From Bacillota bacterium (lineage in GTDB: Bacteria > Bacillota > Clostridia > Christensenellales > JAEXRW01), in contig JAEXRW010000024.1 in assembly GCA_023454175.1 (NCBI GenBank), positions 1 through 38,533 of the forward strand: a stretch of 38,533 nucleotides of DNA, read 5' to 3'. Numbering within the stretch: the first letter of the stretch is position 1; the number at the start of each line of letters is the position of its first letter. Below are positions 15,455 to 22,553 of this stretch, piece after piece. A program made the position numbers and the translations under genes. The notes under the pieces were generated by a model, which was given only the letters and a program-made list of their open reading frames with translations, made no database searches and was not told where the DNA came from.

Positions 15455-15594
15455 TCCGCAGCCATCCGCGATATTTCAGTGCCGTTTTGCATATCACATG
15501 GTTCAATTATTCATTTTCAGCCTTCTGGCTGACCATTATCTGTTCCATTCTGCATGATTTCGTCATCCGTCAATCAGAATAATAAAAGTTTCTG

Positions 15595-15623
15595 TTGACT
15601 TAATGGCACGGCGTTATTACAAT
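15595..15623 (+). promoter_or_regulatory. Sigma-A promoter of glnN
   Basis: TTGACT at 15595-15600, a 17-nt spacer, TACAAT at 15618-15623. Start point expected near 15630, leaving a leader of about 100 nt. Confidence 0.75.
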
Positions 15624-15639
15624 GTAAATAATATAATAA

Positions 15640-15706
15640 GGAATGCCAGCATTCCAAATATTTATTTGATACAATGGCGTACCACTTTTAGTGGAGCGCC
15701 TTTTTT
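15640..15706 (+). promoter_or_regulatory. glnN leader with two hairpins, the second an intrinsic terminator (candidate attenuator)
   Basis: Hairpin 1: GGAATG/CATTCC around CCAG (15640-15655). Hairpin 2: GGCG and CCAC paired with GTGG and CGCC around TTTTA (15676-15700), followed by six Ts (15701-15706). It ends 12 nt before the glnN SD, and no plus-strand gene lies upstream that would need a terminator, so it most likely controls read-through into glnN. Confidence 0.65.
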
Positions 15707-15733
15707 ATTTTAAATTAAAGGGGAGGTTATATT

Positions 15734-17830
15734 ATGGAAGACCAAAAGGTTACTACACCCGCGGAGATTTTCGGGGAATACGTATTCAATGACGCAGTCA
15801 TGGGGTCCTACCTGACCAAGGCGACGCACAAACTGTTGAAGAAGACCATCGAGGCAGGCCTGCCCATTGATTCCTCCATTGCCGATGAAGTGGCTTCCGC
15901 CATGAAAAACTGGGCCATCGAAAAAGGCGCCACCCACTTCACCCACTGGTTCATGCCCATGACGGGGATCACCGCTGAAAAACACGATTCCTTCATTTCC
16001 CCCACCGACGACGGCAAGGTCGTGCTGGAGTTCTCGGGCAAGGAGCTCATTAAAGGCGAGCCCGATGCGTCCTCCTTCCCGTCCGGCGGCCTGCGCCACA
16101 CGGCGAAAGCCAGGGGGTATACCGCGTGGGACTGCACCTCCCCCGCGTTCGTAAAAGAAGGCACGCTCTATATCCCCACCGCTTTCTTCTCCTATACCGG
16201 GGAGATTCTGGACAAAAAAGCGCCGCTGCTCCGTTCGGTGGAAGCATTGAACAAGCAGGCCATGCGCGTTCTGAAGGCGCTGGGCAACACCACCTCCCAG
16301 AAGGTGGTCGCCACCGTCGGCCCCGAACAGGAATATTTCATCGTTAACCGTGCATTGTACGAGAAACGTCTCGACCTCATGCTCACCGGCCGCACGCTTT
16401 TCGGCGCCAAACCGCCCAAAGGCCAGGAGCTGGAAGACCAGTATTTTGCACGTCTCCGCATCAAGATATGCGAATTCATGCATGACCTCGATAAGGAGCT
16501 CTGGAAGCTCGGCATTACCGCCCGCACCAAGCATAACGAAGTTGCGCCGGCGCAGCACGAGCTTGCCATCATCTATGATCCCGCCAGTATGGCGGCCGAC
16601 CACAATCAGCTCGTCATGGAGCTCATGAAAAAAGTCGCGAAAAAACATGGCCTCGCCGCATTGCTGCATGAGAAGCCCTTTGCCGGCGTCAATGGCAGCG
16701 GCAAGCACCTGAATTGGTCCGTCGCGACGGATGACGGCATTAATCTGCTGGATCCCGGCATGAAGCCCGCGGAAAATACCCAGTTCATGACCTTCCTCGT
16801 GGCCGTCATCAAGGCCGTGGATGTGTATGCGGACCTGCTGCGCATGTCCATCGCCAGCGCGGGCAATGACCACCGCCTCGGCGCCAACGAAGCACCTCCC
16901 GCCATCGTGTCCGTATTCGTGGGCGAAGAGCTCGATGCCATCATCGATGCCATCGAAAAAGGCAAGCCCTATGTCAGCAACGGCCGCGCCACCACGAACC
17001 TCGGCGTATCTTCCCTCCCCATGATCACGGAGGATGCGACGGACAGGAACAGGACCTCCCCCTTTGCATTCACCGGCAATAAATTCGAGTTCCGTATGTG
17101 CGGCTCCTCGGCCAATGTCGCCGAAGCCTGCTTCACCCTCAATACCATCGTGGCTGAGATCCTGGAAGAAGTCGCCGGCCGACTGGAAAAAGCTGCGGAT
17201 CCGGCAGAGGAAGCGAAAAAGCTCGTCAAGGAGTTCATCACCGCCCACAGGCGCATCATATTTAATGGCAACAACTATGATCCGTCCTGGGTCGTGGAAG
17301 CCGAGAAGAGGGGCCTGCCCAATATCAAAAATACGGTCCTCTCTATCGAGGCCTTGAAGGCTAAAAAGAACATCGCAGTGTTTGAAAAGCAGGGTGTGCT
17401 CTCCCACGTCGAGACGGAGTCCCGCTATGAGATCATGCTGGATATCTATGCCAAGACGATTAACATCGAAGCCCTCACGCTCGTGGACATGGTAAACCGC
17501 CAGGTCCTCCCCGCTGTCATTATGTACAGCAGCAACCTTGCAAGCAATGTTGCCGTCCTCAAGGCAGCAGGGGCGGATGCATCCGCAGCTGCCGGCCTTC
17601 TCGGCGAAGTTGCGCCGCTGATCAATAAACTGGGTGTGAAGGTAAAAGAACTGAAAGCGGCGGCAGACAGCGCCACCGTGGAGGATCCGCTGGAGACCGC
17701 GAAAAACTATCGTGAAAAGGTCGTCGTCCTCATGGAAGAGACGCGCGAAGTAATCGATGCGCTCGAGCCCATCGTCCCCGCGGACGTCTGGCCCGTTCCC
17801 ACCTACGTTGACCTCCTCTTCCGTGTGTGA
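15734..17830 (+). CDS. glnN: Type III glutamine synthetase
   Basis: 698 residues, the usual length of GSIII and about 250 longer than GSI. It makes glutamine from glutamate, ammonia and ATP in the cytoplasm, as a large oligomer. Recognisable family blocks in order: N-D-A-V-M-G-S-Y-L near the N-terminus, F-P-S-G-G-L-R-H-T-A-x-A-R-G-Y, the metal-binding G-P-E-Q-E-Y-F, T-K-H-N-E-V-A-P-x-Q-H-E, the ATP/glutamate block N-G-S-G-K-H-L-N-W-S, G-x-N-E-A-P-P-A, and F-E-F-R-M-C-G-S-S. AGGGGAGG 7 nt before the ATG is a strong SD. Single-gene unit with its own promoter, terminator-bearing leader and 3' terminator. It divides the minus-strand exporter operon from a minus-strand two-component system, so it looks like an independent insertion in that arrangement. 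Confidence 0.97.
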   Translation: MEDQKVTTPAEIFGEYVFNDAVMGSYLTKATHKLLKKTIEAGLPIDSSIADEVASAMKNWAIEKGATHFTHWFMPMTGITAEKHDSFISPTDDGKVVLEFSGKELIKGEPDASSFPSGGLRHTAKARGYTAWDCTSPAFVKEGTLYIPTAFFSYTGEILDKKAPLLRSVEALNKQAMRVLKALGNTTSQKVVATVGPEQEYFIVNRALYEKRLDLMLTGRTLFGAKPPKGQELEDQYFARLRIKICEFMHDLDKELWKLGITARTKHNEVAPAQHELAIIYDPASMAADHNQLVMELMKKVAKKHGLAALLHEKPFAGVNGSGKHLNWSVATDDGINLLDPGMKPAENTQFMTFLVAVIKAVDVYADLLRMSIASAGNDHRLGANEAPPAIVSVFVGEELDAIIDAIEKGKPYVSNGRATTNLGVSSLPMITEDATDRNRTSPFAFTGNKFEFRMCGSSANVAEACFTLNTIVAEILEEVAGRLEKAADPAEEAKKLVKEFITAHRRIIFNGNNYDPSWVVEAEKRGLPNIKNTVLSIEALKAKKNIAVFEKQGVLSHVETESRYEIMLDIYAKTINIEALTLVDMVNRQVLPAVIMYSSNLASNVAVLKAAGADASAAAGLLGEVAPLINKLGVKVKELKAAADSATVEDPLETAKNYREKVVVLMEETREVIDALEPIVPADVWPVPTYVDLLFRV

Positions 17831-17856
17831 TCCGGTAACGTATAACCGAGTAATAA

Positions 17857-17892
17857 CAAAGACCCGCTGTGCAAACGGCGGGTCTTTGTTTT
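17857..17892 (+). terminator. Terminator of glnN, possibly bidirectional
   Basis: CAAAGACCCGC pairs perfectly with GCGGGTCTTTG, followed by TTTTG. In the other direction a shorter T-rich run follows, so it may also end the SRPBCC gene. Confidence 0.9.
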
Positions 17893-17959
17893 GATCTGTC
17901 ATATTGATTACTCTATTCTTATTGAATCACATGACACGGTTGTACTTGGCTTGTCCGTT

Positions 17960-18382
17960 CTAAAGCTGGGCACTCTCCGCATACCTCTTAAAGTTAACAA
18001 GGATTGCATGCCATCCGCTTTCTTGCATCTCCAGAGAGTGCGTTCCCTCGGCTTCAAAAGTTTCTATGATCTTTACTCCTTCTGCTTCTTCAATAAACTT
18101 AACAGTAACCTTTCTTCCATCACCAAGATGATAGGAGATTAAACTGTTCAATATTACTTCGTCGTAAATGCCGCCAAAGTCAAAGCTGTAGCTTCCGTCC
18201 TTCGCAGCCATCTTATAGCTGAATACTCCCCCAACTCTTAAATCGTTTTCGGCAGATGGTGTATACCAGTCTTCGGATGCATTGTTCCATTTCATGATGT
18301 GTTCGGGCAAAGTCCATTTTTCCCAGACCTGGCTGATAGGCTTTTTTACCATGGTTTCAATTGTAATTACATTATGCGTCAT
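17960..18382 (-). CDS. SRPBCC/AHSA1-type small-molecule-binding protein
   Basis: 140 residues, the full length of a single Bet v 1-like domain. The opening V-x-x-x-I-E-T-M-V-K-K-P-I-S-Q-V-W-E-K-W-T-x-P-E-H-I-M-K-W-N is the standard start of AHSA1-type (Hsp90-ATPase-activator-like) SRPBCC proteins, and D-L-R-V-G-G-x-F-S-Y and the C-terminal G-W-x-x-x-L-x-N-F-K-x-Y are also typical. AGGAAG 8 nt before ATG supports the start. The gene is AT-richer than glnN and the exporter genes, suggesting a different origin. The ligand and function are unknown. No operon partner is evident. Confidence 0.85.
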   Translation of the reverse strand: MTHNVITIETMVKKPISQVWEKWTLPEHIMKWNNASEDWYTPSAENDLRVGGVFSYKMAAKDGSYSFDFGGIYDEVILNSLISYHLGDGRKVTVKFIEEAEGVKIIETFEAEGTHSLEMQESGWHAILVNFKRYAESAQL

Positions 18383-18619
18383 ATAGTTTTCTTCCTGCTC
18401 TTGTTAAAATTGTTCACGTATTGATGAAAGACATCTTCGTACCTAAAGCTCTTAGTAATATTGTCTCTACTTATTATTAATTAAACACTTTTGCGCTCAC
18501 CTAATCTATATTTGTTCAGTGTTTCAAACGTTATCGGGTTTGGAGGCCACAAAAGCCAATAAAACTTGGAATACGGATCACCTGCTCACTTCGGCGTTAC
18601 AGTACCATATCCTTTTGAT

Positions 18620-19849
18620 CTACACCTTCAAAAATGTGATAGCAAATGTCGTCCCTTTGCCCACGATGCTCTCCGCCTTGATGTCCCCGCCCATCAGGGT
18701 GATAATCTGCTTGCTCAATGATAGCCCGATCCCCACTTTTTCCGGGCTGGCCTCGCTGGATTGCCGCGAGAACCGTTTGAAGATCGTCTTCAGCCGCTCC
18801 GGCTCCATCCCCGCCCCTTCGTCCCGGATATATATCTTGACGAATACCGCCGTGTTCTCCATCCTGATGTGTACGGTGCCCCCGGCTTTGGAGTGTTCCA
18901 GCGCGTTTTTGATGATGTTGATGAATGCTTCCTTTAGCCACAGAATATCGTGCGGATAAATGGCTTCGATAGCCTGGACATCGATCGAAACGCCTTTCCC
19001 CTCGCAGAGCGCCTCCAGCTGCGCGGCCGCGCTCCTCAGCGTCTGCCCCATGTCGGCGGCTACGGTCTTGAATACCACAGCTCCCGCCTCCAGCCGCGCC
19101 GCCGTGAGCAGGCTCTTGATCAGCCTTTCCATCCGGACCAGCTGTTCCCCGCTTTTCTCCAGCAGCTCCTTTTCCGCATCGGTATCCGCCTTCTTGGTGA
19201 GTAATTCATTGTAGATCATCAGCGTGGTGAGCGGCGTTTTGAGCTGGTGGGAGATGTCCGATACGAAATCCTTCAGGTATTCCTTGTCCTTTTTCGCGCC
19301 TGCGATGCCCGCTTTCAGCCGGTTGGAGAGCTGGTTCAGGCTGGTGTTCAGTCTCGATACCGCGCCTTCCCCCACGGTGTCCAGGTCCCCCGGCTCCCCC
19401 GCCAGCGCCGCCTCCGCGTACCGGCCCGCCCTGTCCACCTTCCGTAAAATCCTTGCCAGCAGGTACAGGAGTATCGCAGTCGCAACGATAAACAGCGCAG
19501 ATGCTATGATCACCGGGTAGAGGAGGAACCCTTCCGACGCCTCATTGTAAACGGGCAGGCTCCCCGCCGGCAGGTTTTTGTCCATTCCGTATTTCTGCAG
19601 TGCGGCATACCCCTTTTCCATATCCTCCGTACCCGTCTCCTGGATAAAAAGGGGCGCTATATCTTTTTCTGCCCCTGGATACTGTGTGATGAGCCTGCCG
19701 AAAAGCGCCGCATCCCGGGCCAGGTACGCCTTTGCAGTCTGGTCGCGCAGTATGCTGCAGGATAGGAGGATGAAACCGGCCAGTACCACCAGCAGGATCG
19801 CCGCAGCCCGGATCGCGCGCTTCATATGCACATCCCTGAAAAGGTTCAT
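18620..19849 (-). CDS. Sensor histidine kinase of the right two-component system
   Basis: 409 residues. Two TM helices (about 14-33 and 111-132) flank a short outer domain of about 75 residues. H-box D-I-S-H-Q-L-K-T-P-L with H201, N-box N-I-I-K-N-A-L-E-H-S starting 311, G1 box D-E-G-A-G-M from 343, G2 box G-I-G-L-S-L from 373: all present. The second residue run after the TM contains a HAMP-like linker without clear consensus. It starts 7 nt after the response-regulator stop. Small-sensor kinases paired with OmpR-type regulators commonly control ABC exporters of the FtsX type; the exporter lies 4 kb away, separated by glnN and the SRPBCC gene. Confidence 0.93.
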   Translation of the reverse strand: MNLFRDVHMKRAIRAAAILLVVLAGFILLSCSILRDQTAKAYLARDAALFGRLITQYPGAEKDIAPLFIQETGTEDMEKGYAALQKYGMDKNLPAGSLPVYNEASEGFLLYPVIIASALFIVATAILLYLLARILRKVDRAGRYAEAALAGEPGDLDTVGEGAVSRLNTSLNQLSNRLKAGIAGAKKDKEYLKDFVSDISHQLKTPLTTLMIYNELLTKKADTDAEKELLEKSGEQLVRMERLIKSLLTAARLEAGAVVFKTVAADMGQTLRSAAAQLEALCEGKGVSIDVQAIEAIYPHDILWLKEAFINIIKNALEHSKAGGTVHIRMENTAVFVKIYIRDEGAGMEPERLKTIFKRFSRQSSEASPEKVGIGLSLSKQIITLMGGDIKAESIVGKGTTFAITFLKV

Positions 19850-19856
19850 TTTATCC

Positions 19857-20558
19857 TCATGCCTCCCTTACCGGCTTGTCCCACATGTACCCCACGCCCC
19901 GCACCGTTTTGATGTATTCAGGCGCGTCGGGGTTGTCCTCCACCTTTTCCCTTAGCCGCCGGATATAAACGGATAGCGTGTTGTCGTCCACAAACTGGAA
20001 GTTCCTGTCCCAAAGCGCCTCCAGGATGTATTCACGGGGCACCACGTTCCCGCTGTTCGTCATCATACCAGACAATAAGCGGAATTCCTGGGCTGTCAGG
20101 TTCATTTCGTCCCCGTTCTTGTACGCCTTGGTTTTGGATATGTTTAATATGATACTGCCGGATATGTATTCGTGTACTCCGCCGCTCCCCCTGCTTTTCC
20201 GTCTCAGCAGGCTGCGGATGCGCGCCGCCAGCTCCTTTGCGCGGAAAGGCTTTGTGATGTAGTCGTCCGCCCCCATGTCCAGCCCCATCACCACGTTGAC
20301 CTCCTCGTCGCACGCCGTCAGGAAGATGAGCGGGGTGTCCCCTCTTTCACGGATGAACGCGAGGAAATCGTATCCTGACCCGTCCGGCAGCATGATGTCC
20401 GCCAGTATGAGGTCCAGCTGTTTCGCTTCGAACGTTTTTTTGGCTTCCTCCAGTGTTCCGGTCTTGGTGATGTGGAATCCTTCCTCGGACAGCGTATATT
20501 CGATCCCCAGCGCCAGCGCGCTGTCGTCTTCCAGCAGCAGTATCTCGGCTTCGTTCAT
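19857..20558 (-). CDS. OmpR-family response regulator of the right two-component system
   Basis: 233 residues. Receiver with E10-D11-D12, phospho-acceptor D54 (L-A-D-I-M-L-P), T81 and K103; winged helix with L-T-A-Q-E-F-R-L-L, N-T-L-S-V-Y-I-R-R-L-R-E-K and a final T-V-R-G-V-G-Y. The start is supported by AAGGGG 6 nt before the ATG and an extended -10 promoter just upstream. It is the first gene of a two-gene operon with the kinase. A plausible target is the CCGCCTTACA box in front of the ABC exporter (15411-15454), but this is inference. Confidence 0.94.
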   Translation of the reverse strand: MNEAEILLLEDDSALALGIEYTLSEEGFHITKTGTLEEAKKTFEAKQLDLILADIMLPDGSGYDFLAFIRERGDTPLIFLTACDEEVNVVMGLDMGADDYITKPFRAKELAARIRSLLRRKSRGSGGVHEYISGSIILNISKTKAYKNGDEMNLTAQEFRLLSGMMTNSGNVVPREYILEALWDRNFQFVDDNTLSVYIRRLREKVEDNPDAPEYIKTVRGVGYMWDKPVREA

Positions 20559-20589
20559 GGATATCCCCTTCCGCGGAATTGATTCTCAT

Positions 20590-20598
20590 ATTATACCA
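20590..20598 (-). promoter_or_regulatory. Extended -10 promoter of the right two-component system
   Basis: On the minus strand TGG followed by TATAAT (20595-20590). No good -35 at 17 nt, consistent with an extended -10 promoter; about 30 nt before the ATG. Confidence 0.55.
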
Positions 20599-20620
20599 TA
20601 ATGCACTTTGGGTTATATAT

Positions 20621-20651
20621 GAAAAAGCCCCGGTGCATATTGCATCGGGGC
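20621..20651 (-). terminator. Terminator of the DUF2953-ytfJ operon
   Basis: GCCCCGATGCA pairs with TGCACCGGGGC on the minus strand (one wobble), loop of 3 nt, then five Ts. Just downstream of the ytfJ stop. Confidence 0.9.
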
Positions 20652-20671
20652 CCGAAATGGATAGGTTGATG

Positions 20672-21157
20672 TTACGATCCCGGGGTCTGGAAAAAGTTCG
20701 ATCCTTGCCCCTGGCCCTGGCTTTGGTTTTGTCCCTGTTGGCCTTGCTGTTGCTGTCCTTGCTGGCCTCCCTGCCCCTGCTGTCCGCTCTGCTGGCCCTT
20801 CATGCTGCTCAATATCTTGGGGATCTTGTCCAGCACCGTGCCCATGCTGCCCACCGCGCTCATATGGGCCATGTAGACTTCATCCTTGTCGATGATGATG
20901 ACGGCTTCCGTGTTCAGTTTGGCGCCCAGGCCCATCGCGCCGCCCAGCATCGATCCGCCCATCCCCGCGTTCTGGCCCGATGGCTGTTTGGCCTGGGTCT
21001 GCGTGTCCCCGCCGCCATACCCCAGGGTGATGGACATCACAGGCAGGAATGTCTTGTCCCCCTGCGTCACGGGTTTGCCGATCAGCCCATCCCTTTGCGT
21101 GAAATTCTCCATATTCACAAACAGCGCATCCACTTGTTGTGTCAGGGTTTGCTCCAT
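20672..21157 (-). CDS. ytfJ: GerW/YtfJ-family sporulation protein with a Gln-rich tail
   Basis: 161 residues. Residues about 1-110 are the Spore_YtfJ domain: I-G-K-P-V-T-x-G-D-K-T-F-L-P-V, a Gly-rich segment and E-A-V-I-I-I-D-K-D-E-V. Known members are forespore proteins of endospore formers, implicated in germination. The last 45 residues are almost only Q and G with S and N, a low-complexity tail that is much longer than I expect for this family. GGAGG 8 nt before ATG supports the start. It follows the DUF2953 gene by 13 nt, the same pairing as ytfI-ytfJ in Bacillus, which strengthens the call and indicates a spore-forming host. Confidence 0.92.
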   Translation of the reverse strand: MEQTLTQQVDALFVNMENFTQRDGLIGKPVTQGDKTFLPVMSITLGYGGGDTQTQAKQPSGQNAGMGGSMLGGAMGLGAKLNTEAVIIIDKDEVYMAHMSAVGSMGTVLDKIPKILSSMKGQQSGQQGQGGQQGQQQQGQQGQNQSQGQGQGSNFFQTPGS

Positions 21158-21170
21158 CCTTATTTCCTCC

Positions 21171-21662
21171 TTACGCTTTATTTCTGATGAAGTTTGTGAT
21201 GGTTTCTCCTATGTTAATGTTTGCAGATGCATCTGCATAAATGTATGGTTCATCGGCCATAAAATCTGGTAAATAGCTGATCCGCTTTACATGGAATATA
21301 CTTGTAACAGCACCCAGTACACCGCATGAAATACCGGTCGTAAAGGGATCGTTTAAACCGTATTGCACGCTGGCTTCGATATCCTTCGGTTTTACGGACT
21401 GGATCATCCTCATACCATTTTTCTTTCCCGGTTTGTTTTTTAGCTGCTTCTCAAAAACACGCAATTTTAAAATATAAATAGAAAGATATGGCTTGCCGTA
21501 TTCAAACCAGGCCACTGCCCGGAAAAACGGCGGCAGCCCCAGCACTTCCGCGTTCATGCCGCTTGGGTCCCATCTGAGATGCAGCCGGAATCGTATGGTG
21601 ATGGTGGCTATGATTCCTGCTATTAGCAGCAATAGGATCAGGATGATTAGGACTGCGACCAT
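21171..21662 (-). CDS. DUF2953 membrane-anchored protein (YtfI-like), sporulation-linked
   Basis: 163 residues from the ATG; a GTG two codons upstream is the alternative, but GAGG 5 nt before the ATG favours this start. One N-terminal TM (about 3-22), then a basic segment and a C-terminal domain with Q-Y-G-L-N-D-P-F-T-T-G and P-D-F, patterns I associate with DUF2953. The partner gene ytfJ follows at 13 nt. Function is not established; by neighbourhood it should act during spore formation. Confidence 0.8.
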   Translation of the reverse strand: MVAVLIILILLLLIAGIIATITIRFRLHLRWDPSGMNAEVLGLPPFFRAVAWFEYGKPYLSIYILKLRVFEKQLKNKPGKKNGMRMIQSVKPKDIEASVQYGLNDPFTTGISCGVLGAVTSIFHVKRISYLPDFMADEPYIYADASANINIGETITNFIRNKA

Positions 21663-21811
21663 ATGCACCTCATTACAAATCGATATTTATCTATAGTATC
21701 TGTTGTGCCGCGTTCCTTATGCCCTTGCCACGGTACTGGCAGAATATATTCAATTTTTGTTGATACAGCATTCATCCTGATATCATCAAAGTGTATTTAC
21801 GGCTAATAAAA

Positions 21812-21842
21812 ACAAGAAACCCCCGTTTTAGAGGGTTTTAGT
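21812..21842 (-). terminator. Probable terminator of the acetyltransferase gene
   Basis: On the minus strand AAACCC pairs with GGGTTT across a short loop, followed by CTTGTTTTTA. Moderate stem. Confidence 0.55.
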
Positions 21843-21882
21843 GATATGGAGTTGTTGTTCGTTTGTATATGATCTCAAAGGT

Positions 21883-22350
21883 TCATTTTACCTGCAGCAG
21901 CATCTCGTCCTGCATGGACACAAACCCGTATTTGATATACAGCGCCTTGCCCATGTCCGTCGCTTCCAGGGAGATAAAGCTGATGCCCCTTTTTGTTGCT
22001 TCACCCACCAGCAGGTCAAGCATTTTCGTCGCGATTCCATTTCTGCGGTAATCGGGGTGCGTGTACATGTTCATGATATAGGCCTTTTTGCCTGTCGGGT
22101 TATGATACGTCGGCATCACCTCGTAGAAGCTGATCCCGCCCGTGCCCGCGATTACATCTCCGTCAAATACCAGGTAAGCCACATGGCTGTCGGCTTGAAA
22201 ACTTTCTTTGTAATAAGCGTATGATTTCTCTTCGACCACTGACATATCGGTTGTTTCGTCTAATGCATTTACCGTCCGTAAAACGTGGATTCTCGTTTGG
22301 GTCAGCACGTCGATATCGGAGACGTCCGCTTTCTTGTAAATGAGATTCAT
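21883..22350 (-). CDS. GNAT-family N-acetyltransferase
   Basis: 155 residues from the ATG preceded by AAGGA at 7 nt; the open frame extends 11 codons upstream to a TTG without a better SD. Motif A, Y-T-H-P-D-Y-R-R-N-G-I-A-T-K-M-L, gives the acetyl-CoA pyrophosphate loop (R-x-x-G-x-A), and L-E-A-T-D-M-G-K-A-L-Y-I-K-Y-G-F is the usual C-terminal motif B with the A-x-x-L-Y-x-K-x-G-F signature. Full-length single domain. The substrate cannot be told. AT-richer than the flanking genes. Confidence 0.9.
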   Translation of the reverse strand: MNLIYKKADVSDIDVLTQTRIHVLRTVNALDETTDMSVVEEKSYAYYKESFQADSHVAYLVFDGDVIAGTGGISFYEVMPTYHNPTGKKAYIMNMYTHPDYRRNGIATKMLDLLVGEATKRGISFISLEATDMGKALYIKYGFVSMQDEMLLQVK

Positions 22351-22392
22351 CTTCATTTCCTTCGTTTGCATTTTTGTATTCAATATAACATA

Positions 22393-22424
22393 AAAAAGGA
22401 CCTGAATATACTCAGATCCTTTTT
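22393..22424 (-). terminator. Terminator abutting the tRNA-Ser remnant
   Basis: AAAAAGGA and CTGA pair with TCAG and TCCTTTTT (one mismatch) around a 6-nt loop; on the minus strand it starts at the CCA end of the remnant and ends in six Ts. The intact tRNA-Ser at 24769 has its terminator in exactly the same position. Confidence 0.75.
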
Positions 22425-22445
22425 GGCGGAGAGGGCCGCCACTCC
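22424..22445 (-). pseudogene. tRNA-Ser-like remnant reduced to an acceptor minihelix
   Basis: On the minus strand the 22 nt read GGAGTGG, CGGC, CCTCTCC, GCCA. The 3' half is identical to the 3' end of the intact tRNA-Ser in this window (14 bp shared including flanking T's), and the 5' GGAGTGG pairs with CCTCTCC at six of seven positions. The D, anticodon, variable and T arms are missing. A terminator follows directly, as for the intact gene. No promoter is visible upstream. Confidence 0.6.
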
Positions 22446-22490
22446 AAAAAAATCAAGAACGGTTCATGAATGAGGGCGCCAAGCCTCGGG

Positions 22491-22553
22491 TATCCGGCAC
22501 GCTGCCGTTTTTATCCGGCACGCTGCCGTTTTTATCCGGCACGTTGCCGCCTC
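22491..22553. repeat. Three tandem 21-bp repeats, each with a 5-bp hairpin and T5
   Basis: Copies at 22491-22511, 22512-22532 and 22533-22553 of the unit TATCCGGCACGCTGCCGTTTT; the first two are identical and the third has diverged at its end. Each contains CGGCA-CGC-TGCCG. The stop codon of the surface protein falls at the junction of copies 2 and 3. Confidence 0.9.

Noticed and set aside
15624..15706. ANTAR-type antiterminator target in the glnN leader
   Set aside because: Two-hairpin layout is right, but the loops do not carry the expected A at position 1 and G at position 4; kept only as a generic attenuator.
15710..17902. 730-codon open frame on the minus strand opposite glnN
   Set aside because: It mirrors glnN codons; the plus-strand frame has a full set of GSIII motifs and a strong SD, while the antisense translation has no recognisable domain or SD and runs through both glnN end signals.
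21663..21780. SigF or SigG promoter before the DUF2953-ytfJ pair
   Set aside because: GCATA occurs at a suitable place, but no matching -10 at the required spacing is convincing.
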